DNA of 64,000 nucleotides from NCBI RefSeq assembly GCF_003634935.1, contig NZ_RBXO01000001.1, positions 1,116,001 to 1,180,000 on the forward strand, in the 5' to 3' direction. Shown in pieces: positions 17,924 to 30,648 of the stretch. The DNA is from Saccharothrix australiensis (GTDB lineage: Bacteria; Actinomycetota; Actinomycetes; Mycobacteriales; Pseudonocardiaceae). Both the position numbers and the translations under genes were made by a program. Position 1 is the first letter of the stretch; every line of letters begins with the position of its first letter. The notes below the pieces were generated by a model. That model worked only from the letters and a program-made list of their open reading frames with translations, made no database searches and had not been told where the DNA came from.

Positions 17924-18691
17924 TCAGTCCAGCGACCGCCGCATGAAGCCGCGCATGCCCAGCGCGCCGAAGCCGGCGATCGAGGCGAGCAGCACCACGA
18001 AGCACACCCACAGCGGCATGTGCGGCACGTCCGGCGCCAGCACCGCGCGGGTGCCCTCGCTGACGTAGGTCAGCGGGTTGAGCGCGCACAGCACCTGGAA
18101 CCAGCGGAGGCCGTCCAGCTGCGTCCACGGGAACTGCGCGGACCCCGTGAACAGCAGCGGGGTCAGGATGACCGCGAACATCACGTTGATGTGCCGCGGC
18201 GACACCGCCGTCCCGACCACCATGCCCAGCGCCGCGCCGGCCAGCGATCCCAGGACGATCACCAGCAGCGCCACCGGCAGGCCCGACACGGGCCACGTGA
18301 CGTCCAGCACGAGGAACCCGATCGGGACCATCAGGACCGCCGCGAGCAGGCCGCGCAGCGCGCCGAACACCATCTTCTCCACGGCCACCAACGGGATCGG
18401 GATGGGCGCGAGCAGCCGGTCCTCGATCTCGCGGGTCCAGGAGAAGTCCAGCACCAGCGGGAGCGTGGTGTTCTGGAGCGCGCCGAGGAACCCGTTCATC
18501 GCCACGATGCCGGGCAGCAGCACGGCGGCGAAGTCGCCCTGCACGAACCCGATCTCGCCGAGCACCTTGGCGAAGATGAACAGGACGAAGAACGGCTGGA
18601 TGATCACCTGCGCGAGGAACGAGGGCAGTTCCCGGCCGGTGACGAAGACGTCGCGCCACAGGATGGCGTTGAACGTGCGCAGCGCCGTCAC
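17924..18691 (-). CDS. ABC-2 type exporter permease
   Basis: 255 residues with six predicted TM helices and the ABC-2 signature region (GSAQFPWTQLDGLRWFQVLCALNPLTYVSEG). It starts with a GTG overlapping the ATPase stop (GTGA) and forms a two-gene exporter of the daunorubicin-resistance DrrAB type with it. The cargo is unknown; it may be a drug or lipid. It converges on the VWA gene, and the 65-base gap between them has G/C-rich inverted repeats. Confidence 0.9.
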   Translation of the reverse strand: MTALRTFNAILWRDVFVTGRELPSFLAQVIIQPFFVLFIFAKVLGEIGFVQGDFAAVLLPGIVAMNGFLGALQNTTLPLVLDFSWTREIEDRLLAPIPIPLVAVEKMVFGALRGLLAAVLMVPIGFLVLDVTWPVSGLPVALLVIVLGSLAGAALGMVVGTAVSPRHINVMFAVILTPLLFTGSAQFPWTQLDGLRWFQVLCALNPLTYVSEGTRAVLAPDVPHMPLWVCFVVLLASIAGFGALGMRGFMRRSLD

Positions 18692-19662
18692 CGCAGCTCC
18701 CTCCCGGTCAGGTGGATGAACACGTCCTCCAGGCTCGGCTTGCCGATCGCGAGGTCGGACACGGCGCAGCCCAGGCGCTCCAGGGCGCGCAGCACGTCCG
18801 GCAGCGCCACGGCGGGCGCGACGTCGGTGTAGAGCCGGAACAGGCGCGTCCTCCCGTCGTCTTCGGCGGTGATCTGCTCGACCCGCCGCACACCGTCCAC
18901 ACCGGACAGTTGTCGGTGCGCCGCGTCGGGTCCGGCGCCGTCGAGGGCGACCGTCACGCTGAGCGTGGTGCTGCCCGGCAGCGTGTTGGTCAGCGCGGTC
19001 GGTGAGTCCAGCGCGAGCAGCTTGCCGTGGTCGACGATGCCGACCCGGTCGCACAGCTTGTGCGCCTCGTCCATGTCGTGCGTCGTGAGCACGACCGTCA
19101 CGCCGTCCGCGCGCAGCGCCGCCACGCGTTCGTGCACGAACAGCCTGGCCTGCGGGTCGAGCCCGGTCGACGGCTCGTCCAGGAACAGCACCTTCGGCCG
19201 GTGCATCAGGGCGCGCGCGATCATCAGCCGCTGCGCCTGGCCGCCGGACAGCGTGTCGACCAGCGCCTTGGCGTGGTCCCGCAAGCCCATCCGCTCCAGC
19301 ACCTCGTCCGCGAGCCGGACCCGCTCGGCCCGGCCCAGGCCGTGGTAGGCGGCGTGGAACAGCAGGTTCTGCCGGACGTTGAGCGCGCGGTCCAGGTTGT
19401 TGCGCTGCGGCACGACGGCGAGCAGCTGCCGCGCCCGCCGCGAGTCGGCCACCACGTCCACGCCCTCCACCAGGGCTCGGCCCGACGTCGGCCGCACCCT
19501 GGTGGTCAGCACGCCCACGGTGGACGTCTTGCCCGCCCCGTTCGGGCCGAGCAGGCCGAACACCTCGCCCCTGCGCACGGTGAACCCCAGACCGTCCACA
19601 GCGGGCTTCTTGCCGTTCTTGTAGACCTTCACGAGGTCCGACACCTCTACGGCTTCCTCCAC
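18688..19662 (-). CDS. ABC transporter ATP-binding protein (DrrA-like)
   Basis: 324 residues: Walker A GPNGAGKTST, Q-loop VPQRNN, signature LSGGQAQR, Walker B VLFLDEPSTGLD, H-loop TTHDMDEA, plus the about 90-residue C-terminal domain of DrrA-type exporters ending KPSLEDVFIHLTGRE. GTG at 19662 was chosen because the upstream codons lack family sequence and TACGCT lies seven bases before it. It partners the permease at 17924-18691. Confidence 0.9.
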   Translation of the reverse strand: MEEAVEVSDLVKVYKNGKKPAVDGLGFTVRRGEVFGLLGPNGAGKTSTVGVLTTRVRPTSGRALVEGVDVVADSRRARQLLAVVPQRNNLDRALNVRQNLLFHAAYHGLGRAERVRLADEVLERMGLRDHAKALVDTLSGGQAQRLMIARALMHRPKVLFLDEPSTGLDPQARLFVHERVAALRADGVTVVLTTHDMDEAHKLCDRVGIVDHGKLLALDSPTALTNTLPGSTTLSVTVALDGAGPDAAHRQLSGVDGVRRVEQITAEDDGRTRLFRLYTDVAPAVALPDVLRALERLGCAVSDLAIGKPSLEDVFIHLTGRELR

Positions 19663-19756
19663 GCCGCACAGCGTATGCAGCCCGTGCAAGCGCTATCGCG
19701 GTTCGTGGTCACCGGGCTGCGGCCCGCCGATCCGGCGCGGCCACCGGGCGGTGCGG

Positions 19757-21208
<1,452 letters not shown>

Positions 21209-21430
21209 CTACTCGTCGCGGTGCCGTTCCGCCGCTGGTCGGAAGTACCGGACCGGGCCCGTGCGGAGCGGTTCGGGTTGTGCGTTCCGCCAAGCGCGGC
21301 CACCTGCGGCGCGGGCGTGGCGCGCCGGTCACCCCGGTGGATCGGTGCGTTCGGGCTCCCGCAGGGCCGCACCACCCCGGAGCGGCGATCGGTCATCGCG
21401 GTCACCGGCCCGACCGGGTTCGCCGCCTCG

Positions 21431-21510
21431 GTGCGGTGCTCGCCGTCGCGGTGCGGTGCTCGCCGTCGCGGTCCGGGGCCCGCGCTCGCGGTGCGGCACC
21501 CGTCGTCACG
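21431..21510. repeat. 20-bp tandem repeat at the ligB 3' boundary
   Basis: GTGCGGTGCTCGCCGTCGCG occurs perfectly twice (21431-21450, 21451-21470), followed by two degenerate units to 21510, reaching the ligB stop codon. The wider 21197-21505 gap between guaB1 and ligB holds no supported gene. Confidence 0.75.
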
Positions 21511-23200
21511 GACCGGGGCCCGCCGACGGGCCGCCGCCCTTGGGCAGCAGCGCCCGGACCGCGTCGATCGTGTCGGCCTCGGCCGCCGTCTTGTCCGGTC
21601 GGTAGCGCACCACGCGCGCGAACCGCAGCGCCACGCCGCCGGGGTAGCGGGGACTGGTCTGCACGCCGTCCAGCTCGATCTCGATCACCAGCTCCGGGCG
21701 CACCGCGACGACCCAGTCGCCCCGGTCGGTGGCGATCTCCAGCAGCGCGCGGGTCTGCCACGCGAGCAGCTCGTCCGTCAGGCCCTTGAACGTCTTGCCG
21801 ACCATGATCGGCGGGCCGCCGTCGGGGTCGCGCGCGCCCAGGTGCAGGTTGGACAACAGCCCCGTGCGCCGCCCGCTGCCCCACTCGACGCCGAGCACCA
21901 CCAGGTCGAGGGTGTGGACCGGCTTCACCTTCTGCCACGCGCGGCCGCGCCTGCCCGCCGCGTAGGCCGACTCCAGCGACTTGACCACGACGCCCTCCTG
22001 GCCCGCCGCCAGCGCCGACTCCAGCACCAGCGCCGCCCGCTGCTCGTCCGGCTCGGCCACGCCCGGCACGACGTGGTCGCCGGCCGCCTTCCGCAGCGCG
22101 GCCAGGCGGTCGCGCAGCGGCTCATCCAGCAGGTCGACGCCGTCGAGGTGCAGGCAGTCGAAGAAGAACGGGCTCAGCAGCAGGTCGCGCGTGCTGCCGG
22201 GCGGCACCGCCGACGCGGCCGTCCCCGCCGAACCCACCGGAGCGGTCCCCGCCGACTCCGCCGGAGCGGTCCTGGCGGAACCCGCCGGAACGGTCCCTGC
22301 CGACGCCGCGGGAGCGGTCCCCGCCAAATCCCCCGGAGCGGTCCCCTCCGGCGCGATGCCGAGCAGCGCGCCGAACCGGCTCATCGTCTCCTGGAACGGC
22401 CGCGGCTTGCCGTCGTCGTCCAGCGCCAGCGTCTCGCCGTCCAGCACCACGGACGTGCACGGCAGCCCGCGCACCAACCCCACCAGCTCGGGCACGGTCG
22501 CCGTGATCTCCCGCAGGGTGCGGGTGAACACGCGGACCTCCTCGCCCGAGCGGTGCACCTGGATCCGCGCGCCGTCCAGCTTGTGCTCCACCACGCACGG
22601 CCCGAGCTCGGCCAGCGCCTCGGGCAGCGACCCCGCGGGCGAGGCCAGCATCGGCCGCACCGGGCGGCCGACCTCCAGCCGGAACGCCGCCAGCGCCGCC
22701 TCGCCCGCCAGCGCCGCCACCGCCGTCTCCGGCAGCTGCCCCGACAGCATGAACGCCCGCCGCACCAGCTCGCCCGGCACCTCCGCCGCCCGCGCGACGG
22801 CGTCGAGCATCACGCCCTCCAGCGCGCCCTGCCGCAGCTCGCCGGTGAGCAGCCGGCGCAGGAAGTCCTGCTCCGCCGCCGTCGCCCGCCCGAACAGCCG
22901 GGTCAGCGCCTCGGCCCGCCGCCGCACCGCGCCCTTGCCCGCGATCGACGCGTACGCGCCCAACGCCTCGTCCACCTCGGACACCGTCAGCTCCGGCCGC
23001 TCGACCGGCGGCGGCGCGATGTCGTGGACGGTGCGGTGGCCCGCGCCGACGCGACCCTGGCTCGGCACGCCGATCAGGAACGACACGACCGCGGGCGTGC
23101 TCATCCGGCGCACCAGCTCGGCCAGGGCGGTGACCTTGGCCAGGCGGGAGCGCGTCGCCGCCACGGCGGCGGACGTCTCGACGACCTCGGCGAACAGCAC
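21506..23200 (-). CDS. ligB: ATP-dependent DNA ligase (LigB type)
   Basis: 564 residues. N-terminal DNA-binding domain (1-about 180), adenylation domain with motif I EHKLDGARIQ (Lys207), motif III (FFFDCLHLDG), motif IV (EGVVVKSLESAY), motif V (WQKVKP), then an OB domain. It seals nicks using ATP and is an accessory repair ligase in mycobacteria, which also carry NAD-dependent LigA. It is about 55 residues longer than mycobacterial LigB because of an 8-residue repeat block at about 282-331, placed between motif Ia and motif III. The GTG start was chosen to match VETSAAVAATRSRLAKV of homologues. It is downstream of mocR on the same strand. Confidence 0.92.
   Translation of the reverse strand: MLFAEVVETSAAVAATRSRLAKVTALAELVRRMSTPAVVSFLIGVPSQGRVGAGHRTVHDIAPPPVERPELTVSEVDEALGAYASIAGKGAVRRRAEALTRLFGRATAAEQDFLRRLLTGELRQGALEGVMLDAVARAAEVPGELVRRAFMLSGQLPETAVAALAGEAALAAFRLEVGRPVRPMLASPAGSLPEALAELGPCVVEHKLDGARIQVHRSGEEVRVFTRTLREITATVPELVGLVRGLPCTSVVLDGETLALDDDGKPRPFQETMSRFGALLGIAPEGTAPGDLAGTAPAASAGTVPAGSARTAPAESAGTAPVGSAGTAASAVPPGSTRDLLLSPFFFDCLHLDGVDLLDEPLRDRLAALRKAAGDHVVPGVAEPDEQRAALVLESALAAGQEGVVVKSLESAYAAGRRGRAWQKVKPVHTLDLVVLGVEWGSGRRTGLLSNLHLGARDPDGGPPIMVGKTFKGLTDELLAWQTRALLEIATDRGDWVVAVRPELVIEIELDGVQTSPRYPGGVALRFARVVRYRPDKTAAEADTIDAVRALLPKGGGPSAGPGP
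22211..22354 (-). repeat. 24-bp minisatellite inside ligB (8-residue repeat x6)
   Basis: Successive AGCGGTCC-like anchors occur every 24 bases (22241, 22265, 22289, 22313, 22337). The protein reads as units of the form AGTAPAxS six times. The length is a multiple of three, so copy-number change keeps the frame. Confidence 0.9.
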
Positions 23201-23248
23201 GTGGACCAGGATGCACCCGGCCACCGACAATTTCCGGGTGCGGCGGCG

Positions 23249-24628
23249 TCACCGCAGGTCGGCGGCTGCCCGCAGCTCGTGGACGGCCAGCCGGAGGCGG
23301 TCCGGGGTCAGCGCCGCGTAGCCCAGCACGAGACCGGGGAACGCCGGCTCGCGCGCGAAGTTCGCGAGCGCCTGCGCGTGGACGCCGCGCCCGGCCAGGC
23401 GCTCCTGGAGGGCCAGGTCGTCGGTGCCGTCGGGCAGCCGCACCACCACGTGCAGGCCGGCGGCCACGCCGATCGGGGTCCACGCGGGCAGCCGCGCCGC
23501 CAGCTCGTCGAGCAGCGCGTCGCGGCGCACCCGGTAGAGCTGCCGGGTGCGCCGCAGGTGCCGGTCGTAGCCGCCGGTCCGGAGCAGCCGCGCGAACGCG
23601 GCCTGGTGGAGCGTGCCGGTGCCCAGGTCGTCGAGGCGCTTGCGGTCCACGACCGCGTCGCGCAGGCGCGGCGGCAGGACCAGCCAGCCCAGGCGCAGCG
23701 CGGGCGCGAGGACCTTGCTGGCGCTGCCCTGGTAGACCACGCGGCCGGGGTCCAGGGCCTGGAGCGCGCCCACCGCGGGGCGGTCGTAGCGGTGCTCGGC
23801 GTCGTAGTCGTCCTCGACCACCACGCCGTCGCGGGCGCGGGCCCAGTCCAGCAGCGCCCGCCGGCGGTCCGGGTGCAGCACCACGCCGAGCGGGAACTGG
23901 TGCGCGGCCGTCACGAGCACCGCGCGGCAGTCCGTGCCGGCCAGCAGGTCGACCCGGATGCCCCGGTCGTCCACCGGGACCGGGCGGACGGCCAGGCCGT
24001 GCGAGGCCAGCACCTCGGCCGCGCCGAAGTGGCTCGGCTCCTCGACCGCGACGCTCGCGTGCCCCAGGCCGGCCAGCACCCGGCCGACCACCGACAGCCC
24101 CTCGGCCGCGCCGTTCACGACGACCACGTCGGACGGTCGGGCGGCGACCGCGCGCACGCGGCCCAGGTAGTCGGCGAGTTCCGCGCGCAGCGCCGGGAAG
24201 CCCGCCGGGTCCGGGTAGCCCAGTTCGTCGGCGGAGAGGGCCGCCAGGGCGGCCTTGTGGGCCTGCGACCACTCCTCGCGCGGGAACGCGCCCAGCGCGG
24301 GCAGGCCGGGCCGCAGGTCGAACCTCCAGCGCGGCGGCGGCTCGGTCCGCTCGACCGCCGGCGCCTGCCGCGTGCCGGTGGCCGCGACGGTGGTGCCGGA
24401 GCCGCGCTTGGCGACCAGGTAGCCCTCGCCGACGAGCTGGGCGTAGGCGGAGGTGACGGTGCCGCGGGCGACGCCGAGCTGGCCGGCGAGGTCGCGGCTG
24501 GACGGCAGCCGCGCACCGGGCCCGAGCCGCCCGTCCCGGATCGCGCGGCGCAGCTCGTTCTCGACGGCCCGGCGGCCGGTGAGGCCCGGTAGCAGCAGCT
24601 CGCGGAAAGTGGTCCAGTCGGCGGGCAT
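23249..24628 (-). CDS. MocR/PdxR-type regulator (GntR HTH fused to aminotransferase)
   Basis: 459 residues. An N-terminal winged helix of the GntR family (about 10-80; RLPSSRDLAGQLGVARGTVTSAYAQL) is joined to a class-I aminotransferase-like domain with the PLP lysine in YQGSASKVLAPALRLGW and VVEDDYDAEHRYD. MocR proteins sense PLP or amino compounds and usually control the adjacent divergent gene. Here that is an EamA transporter 47 bases away, with a 10-bp inverted repeat between and over the starts. No catalytic aminotransferase role is expected. Confidence 0.93.
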   Translation of the reverse strand: MPADWTTFRELLLPGLTGRRAVENELRRAIRDGRLGPGARLPSSRDLAGQLGVARGTVTSAYAQLVGEGYLVAKRGSGTTVAATGTRQAPAVERTEPPPRWRFDLRPGLPALGAFPREEWSQAHKAALAALSADELGYPDPAGFPALRAELADYLGRVRAVAARPSDVVVVNGAAEGLSVVGRVLAGLGHASVAVEEPSHFGAAEVLASHGLAVRPVPVDDRGIRVDLLAGTDCRAVLVTAAHQFPLGVVLHPDRRRALLDWARARDGVVVEDDYDAEHRYDRPAVGALQALDPGRVVYQGSASKVLAPALRLGWLVLPPRLRDAVVDRKRLDDLGTGTLHQAAFARLLRTGGYDRHLRRTRQLYRVRRDALLDELAARLPAWTPIGVAAGLHVVVRLPDGTDDLALQERLAGRGVHAQALANFAREPAFPGLVLGYAALTPDRLRLAVHELRAAADLR

Positions 24629-24655
24629 GGAAGTGGAGCTTAATCCTGGACCACT
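24608..24655. promoter_or_regulatory. Inverted repeat operator between mocR and eamA
   Basis: AGTGGTCCAG at 24608-24617 and its exact reverse complement at 24646-24655. The first arm lies in the first codons of mocR, the second just before the transporter start, so binding could repress both divergent promoters. Confidence 0.65.
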
Positions 24656-25516
24656 CCTCGGCGAGGGTGGTCGGCATGCGAACCGCTATCGCGTCCGGCG
24701 CCCTGGCCTCGGTGATCGTGGGCGCGTCCGTGCCCGTCACCGGGATGCTCCAGGACTACCCGCTGCTCACCGGTCAGGCCGTGCGGTACGCGCTGGGCGG
24801 CATCGTGCTGCTCGGGTGGACGCTGGCGCGCGGCGGGCGGCTGGTCGTGCCCGCACGGGGCGACTGGGCGGCGCTGTGCGCCCTGGTGGCCACCGGGATG
24901 CTCGGGTTCAACGCCTGCGTGCTCTACGCGCAGCGCTACGCGGAACCGGGGTTCGTGGCCGCCGTGCTGGGCGCGAGCCCGCTGGTGCTGGCGCTGGTCG
25001 CGCCGCTGCTGGGCGGGCGGCGGCCCGCCACGGGCGCGGTGGTCGGCGCGGCCGTGGTGGTGGCCGGCGTGGCCGTGCTGTCCGGCGGCGGCGCGTGGCA
25101 CGGGCCGGGCCTGGCGCTCGCCGTGCTGACGGTGCTGGCCGAGGCGTCGTTCACGCTGCTCGCGGTGGGCGTGGTGCGCCGGCTGGGCGGGGTCGCGGTG
25201 GCCACCTGGTGCTGCTTCGTCGCCGCCGGCGCGGGCGGTGCGCTGGGCACGTTCGTGGGCGGCTGGCGGGCGCCCACCGCGCGGGAGGGCGTGGGGCTGC
25301 TCGTGCTGGGCCTGGTGGCCACCGCGGTCGCGTTCGGGCTCTGGTACTTCGCGGTCGCGAAGCTGGGCGCGGACCGGGCGGGCGTGCTGATCGGCCTGAT
25401 GCCGGTGGCGGGCCTGGCGGCGTCCGTCGCGCTGGGGGCGCAGGAGCTGACCGCCGTCGCGCCGGTGGGCGCGACGGCGGTCGCCCTCGGGTGCGTGATC
25501 GGGTTGCGCGGCCCGG

Positions 25517-26911
<1,395 letters not shown>

Positions 26912-26991
26912 ACCACCGAGTCTGGACCCGCTTCCGACACTTGGCCCGCGATGAGTGCGCACAGTGGCCGGGAACACCTATGGTCGACGTC

Positions 26992-27963
26992 ATGGACCTG
27001 AAGGTCGACCTGCTGATCGTGGGCGCCGGACCCACGGGGCTGTTCGGGGCTTACTACGCGGGATTCCGAGACCTCTCCGTGGCGTTGGTCGACGCGCTGC
27101 CGGAAGCGGGCGGGCAGATCACCGCGATGTACCCGGAGAAGATGATCTACGACGTGGCGGGGTTCCCGGCCGTGCGCGGGCGGGACCTGGTCACCGCGCT
27201 GGTCCGGCAGGCGGACCAGTGGCAGCCGACCTACCTGCTCGGCAGGCAGGCGCGCACGCTGTCCACTGTGGACGGTGGTGTCGAGGTCGGGCTCGCCGAC
27301 GGCGGCGTGGTCCGCGCGCGTGCGGTCCTGATCACCGCGGGCATCGGCGAGTTCAAGCCGCGACCGCTGCCCGCGGGCGACGGCTGGCTGGGCCGGGGCG
27401 TCGTGCACTTCGTGCCCGCGCTGGGCGTCCACGCCGGACAGCACGTCGTCGTGGTCGGCGGCGGCGACTCGGCGTTCGACTGGGCGCTGGCGCTGCACCC
27501 CGTCGCGGCCGGCGTCACCATCGTCCACCGCCGCGCCGCGTTCCGCGCGCACCCGCCCACCGTGCGGCAGGTGCGCGAGCTGGGCGTGGAGATCATCACC
27601 GACGCGGAGGTGCTGGCGCTGCGCGGCGACGACCGCCTGGCCGAGGTGGAGATCGGGCTCAAGGGCGGCGACCGCAAGGTGCTGCCCGCCCAGACCGTCG
27701 TGGCCGCGCTCGGGTTCACCGCCGACCTGGGCCCGATCGAGTCGTGGGGCGTCGAACTGGACCACCGCGCGATCGTCGTGGACTCCACCATGCGGACCGC
27801 GCGGGACCTCGTCTACGCGGCGGGCGACGTCGCCCAGTACCCCGGCAAGGTCAAGCTCATCGCGACCGGGTTCGGGGAAGCCGCGACGGCGGTCAACAAC
27901 ATCGCCGTGCGGCTCGACCCCGACGCCCACCTGTTCCCCGGTCACTCCAGCAACGCCGAGTGA
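26992..27963 (+). CDS. Ferredoxin/flavodoxin-NADP reductase, type 2 (thioredoxin-reductase-like)
   Basis: 323 residues. FAD-binding GAGPTG (about residue 12), NADPH-binding GGGDSAFDWAL (about 158) and the C-terminal YAAGDVAQYPGKVKLIATGFGEAATAVNN block of the YumC-type FNR family. The redox CxxC of thioredoxin reductase is absent, which supports FNR. It would pass electrons from NADPH to ferredoxin. The ATG at 26992 follows TATGGT by seven bases (leaderless-like); an ATG at 26980 is in frame. Confidence 0.9.
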   Translation: MDLKVDLLIVGAGPTGLFGAYYAGFRDLSVALVDALPEAGGQITAMYPEKMIYDVAGFPAVRGRDLVTALVRQADQWQPTYLLGRQARTLSTVDGGVEVGLADGGVVRARAVLITAGIGEFKPRPLPAGDGWLGRGVVHFVPALGVHAGQHVVVVGGGDSAFDWALALHPVAAGVTIVHRRAAFRAHPPTVRQVRELGVEIITDAEVLALRGDDRLAEVEIGLKGGDRKVLPAQTVVAALGFTADLGPIESWGVELDHRAIVVDSTMRTARDLVYAAGDVAQYPGKVKLIATGFGEAATAVNNIAVRLDPDAHLFPGHSSNAE

Positions 27964-28004
27964 GCCCCGGCGACGCGGCGCGCGTCACCGGGCGGCGCGG
28001 TGGG

Positions 28005-28433
28005 TCACGCGACGACCTGAACCTGCTCGCCCACGAGCAGGTTGTCGAAGAACGTGACCGCCGCGTCGTGCGACAGGTGCACGCAGCCGTGCGACAGGTC
28101 GGTCAAACTGCCTTCGTGGAACGCGACGCCGCTGTCCGTGAAGTAGACGGCGTACGGCATCGGCGCGTTGTAGGGCACGCTCCAGTCGTCCCGGACCTTG
28201 CGCAGCACCTGGAAGGTGCCGACAGGCGTCTCGTACCCGGGCCGGCCGTGTGTCACCGGAACGGGGCCGTAGCTGGCGTTACCCTGGTAGATCAGCCAAG
28301 CCTCGTTCGTCGACAGCCGCAGGCAAGCGCCGTCCCGGATGGAACAGGGCGTGCCGGTGGCCGCGTTGGCGGGTGCCGCGAGGCCGGAGAACGCCAGGGC
28401 CAGCGCGGCCAGGACAGTGCCGAGCTTCCTCAT
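28005..28433 (-). CDS. Secreted L,D-transpeptidase (YkuD domain)
   Basis: 142 residues: a signal peptide (about 1-24) followed directly by a YkuD catalytic domain with HEGSLTDLSHGCVHL, the HxxxSHGCxH active site with nucleophile Cys. It is short, without a PG-binding or Ig-like domain. The role is 3-3 cross-linking of peptidoglycan or a related transfer at the cell surface. It is convergent with the FNR gene. AAGGGG lies about nine bases upstream of the ATG. Confidence 0.92.
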   Translation of the reverse strand: MRKLGTVLAALALAFSGLAAPANAATGTPCSIRDGACLRLSTNEAWLIYQGNASYGPVPVTHGRPGYETPVGTFQVLRKVRDDWSVPYNAPMPYAVYFTDSGVAFHEGSLTDLSHGCVHLSHDAAVTFFDNLLVGEQVQVVA

Positions 28434-28605
28434 CTCGAATCACCCCTTGCCCCGGGGTTACCCCGATGAGCCGGCGGGTCAACCCGCACGACGCGACGAG
28501 CCGGCCCTGTTCACCCGCTTGGCGGCTGTCGAGTCCGGAGTGGACGCCCGGCCCGAGGCGACCGGGTGTCGCCTCCGGGGTGGCGAATCCGCCGGGTGAC
28601 GGGGA

Positions 28606-28635
28606 AGGGCCGCCCCGCCGGAGCGGGACGGCCCT
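28606..28635 (-). terminator. Terminator after the secreted protease
   Basis: A 12-bp stem with one mismatch (28606-28617 with 28624-28635), 25 bases after the protease stop. The rest of 28434-28605 shows no gene. Confidence 0.75.
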
Positions 28636-28659
28636 CGAACGACGGGACGAGCGGACGGA

Positions 28660-29430
28660 TCAGACCGATCCCACGTAGGTCGTGATCCAGGAGCGGAACG
28701 CCGGGACGTCCATGTAGATCGACGGACCGGTCGCGCACGTGGAGCTGTTGTTGCCGGCCCGGCTGGTGGCGCCGATCAGCTCCCACGTGCCGCCGACCGA
28801 CTTGATCTGCGGGCCACCGGAGTCGCCGTAGCAGGCGCCCGCGCGACCACCGGGGTTGTTGGTGCAGATCTCGTAGGCGGCGTTGATGCCGCTGCAACCG
28901 CTGTCCGCCACGATGGACGTGTTCAGCTCCTGGAGCGTCGTCGGCGCGCCGCCGCAGCCGCGCGGCGCGCAGGTCTGGCCCCAGCCGATGATGCGGGTGG
29001 CGGTGCCGTTCGGGCCGGACGCGGCCGAGATCTTGATCGGCGTCTGGTTCACGTCCGTCGACAGGCGCAGCAGCGCGATGTCGTAACTCGGGTGGGTCAC
29101 GATCTGCGCGCCGGAGGCGGTCGTCCCACCGCTGGAGCGGTTGGTCGAGCCGACCCGGACGCGGACCGAGGACGCCGAACGGCCCTGCACGCAGTGCTTG
29201 GCCGTCACGACCCAGTTGGCCTTGATCAGCGAGCCGCCGCAGAAGTGGCTGCCGCTGGTGCTCTGCAGGGAGACCATGAACGAGTAGGTCTGGGTGGCGT
29301 TGCCGCCGCCCACGATGTTCGGCGTCACCTCGCCGTCCGTGGCCGGGGTCGCCGCCGCACCGCCCGCGGTGGCGAGCGCTGCCCCGATCGCGACCGCGAA
29401 GGCGGTGAACAGGGTACGAACCTTCATCAT
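28660..29430 (-). CDS. Secreted trypsin-like serine protease (S1)
   Basis: 256 residues: a signal peptide (about 1-27), a short propeptide ending at the activation site NIVGG, then a chymotrypsin fold with the triad His in VVTAKHC, Asp in YDIALLRL and Ser in ACYGDSGGP. Disulfide cysteines are paired as in streptomycete trypsins. The residue six before the catalytic Ser context ([13 protein letters not shown]) suggests trypsin-like specificity, though not decisively. It is a stand-alone secreted enzyme with its own terminator. Confidence 0.93.
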   Translation of the reverse strand: MMKVRTLFTAFAVAIGAALATAGGAAATPATDGEVTPNIVGGGNATQTYSFMVSLQSTSGSHFCGGSLIKANWVVTAKHCVQGRSASSVRVRVGSTNRSSGGTTASGAQIVTHPSYDIALLRLSTDVNQTPIKISAASGPNGTATRIIGWGQTCAPRGCGGAPTTLQELNTSIVADSGCSGINAAYEICTNNPGGRAGACYGDSGGPQIKSVGGTWELIGATSRAGNNSSTCATGPSIYMDVPAFRSWITTYVGSV

Positions 29431-29544
29431 TTCCTCTCCGTGCCCGGCGCAGGGGGCCAGGCACGAATCGGAAACTAGGTATGAACCACACTCCGTGACT
29501 ACAGCCGTTCGGCCGGTTACCTTCCGTTGACTGTTAACAGCGGG

Positions 29545-30600
29545 TTACGGGAGCGGCGGCAGCACCGGCTCGTCGGTGGGCCGCGGGTCGAAGTCGACCG
29601 ACGCGTACTCGCGCAGCTTCGTCAGCCGGTGGAACCCGTCGATCATGCGCACGGTGCCGGACTTGGAGCGCATCACGATCGACTGCGTCGTGCAGCCGCC
29701 CGCCCGGTAGTGCACGCCGCGCACCAGGTCGCCGTCGGTGACGCCGGTGGCGCAGAAGAACACGTTGTCGCCGCGCACCAGGTCGTCCGTGCCGAGCACG
29801 CGGTCCAGGTCGTGGCCCGCGTCCAACGCCTTCTGCCGCTCGTCGTCGTCCTTGGGCCACAACCTGCCCTGGATCGCGCCGCCCATGCACTTCAGCGCCG
29901 CGGCCGCGATGATGCCCTCGGGCGTGCCGCCGATGCCCACCAACAGGTCGATGCCGGTGTTCGGGCGGGCCGCCGAGATCGCGCCCGCCACGTCGCCGTC
30001 GGAGATGAAGTGGATGCGCGCGCCCGCGTCGCGCACCTCGCGCACCAGCGACTCGTGCCGCGGCCGGTCCAGGATGCAGACCGTCACGTCGGACACGTCG
30101 CTGTGCTTGGCCTTCGCCACCCGGCGGATGTTCTCCGCGATCGGCACCGTGATGTCGATGACGTCCGCCGCCTCCGGCCCCACGGCCAGCTTCTCCATGT
30201 AGAACACGGCGGACGGGTCGAACATCGCGCCCCGCTCGGCCACCGCGAGCACCGCCAGCGCGTTCGGCATCCCCTTGGACATCAGGGTGGTGCCGTCGAT
30301 CGGGTCCACGGCGACGTCGCAGTCCGGGCCGTCGCCGTTGCCGACCTCCTCGCCGTTGAACAGCATGGGCGCCTCGTCCTTCTCGCCCTCGCCGATCACC
30401 ACGACGCCGCGCATCGAGACGGTGCCGATCAACTGGCGCATGGCGTCGACCGCCGCGCCGTCACCGCCGTTCTTGTCACCACGACCGACCCACCGCCCGG
30501 CGGCCATCGCCGCGGCCTCGGTGACCCGCACGAGTTCGAGCGCGAGGTTCCGGTCGGGCGCTTCGCGACGACGCTCGGACGGGCTGCTGCTGGACACCAT
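29545..30600 (-). CDS. glpX: Class II fructose-1,6-bisphosphatase GlpX
   Basis: 351 residues. It hydrolyses fructose 1,6-bisphosphate in gluconeogenesis and is essential for growth on lipids in mycobacteria. Motifs: [49 protein letters not shown] strong AGGAGG sits six bases before the ATG. In mycobacteria it is Rv1099c, close to fum and xse genes, as here. Confidence 0.96.
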   Translation of the reverse strand: MVSSSSPSERRREAPDRNLALELVRVTEAAAMAAGRWVGRGDKNGGDGAAVDAMRQLIGTVSMRGVVVIGEGEKDEAPMLFNGEEVGNGDGPDCDVAVDPIDGTTLMSKGMPNALAVLAVAERGAMFDPSAVFYMEKLAVGPEAADVIDITVPIAENIRRVAKAKHSDVSDVTVCILDRPRHESLVREVRDAGARIHFISDGDVAGAISAARPNTGIDLLVGIGGTPEGIIAAAALKCMGGAIQGRLWPKDDDERQKALDAGHDLDRVLGTDDLVRGDNVFFCATGVTDGDLVRGVHYRAGGCTTQSIVMRSKSGTVRMIDGFHRLTKLREYASVDFDPRPTDEPVLPPLP

Positions 30601-30648
30601 GACGTTCCTCCTGCGATTACCGGCCGGTAGACCAATCCTCGCACGGGG

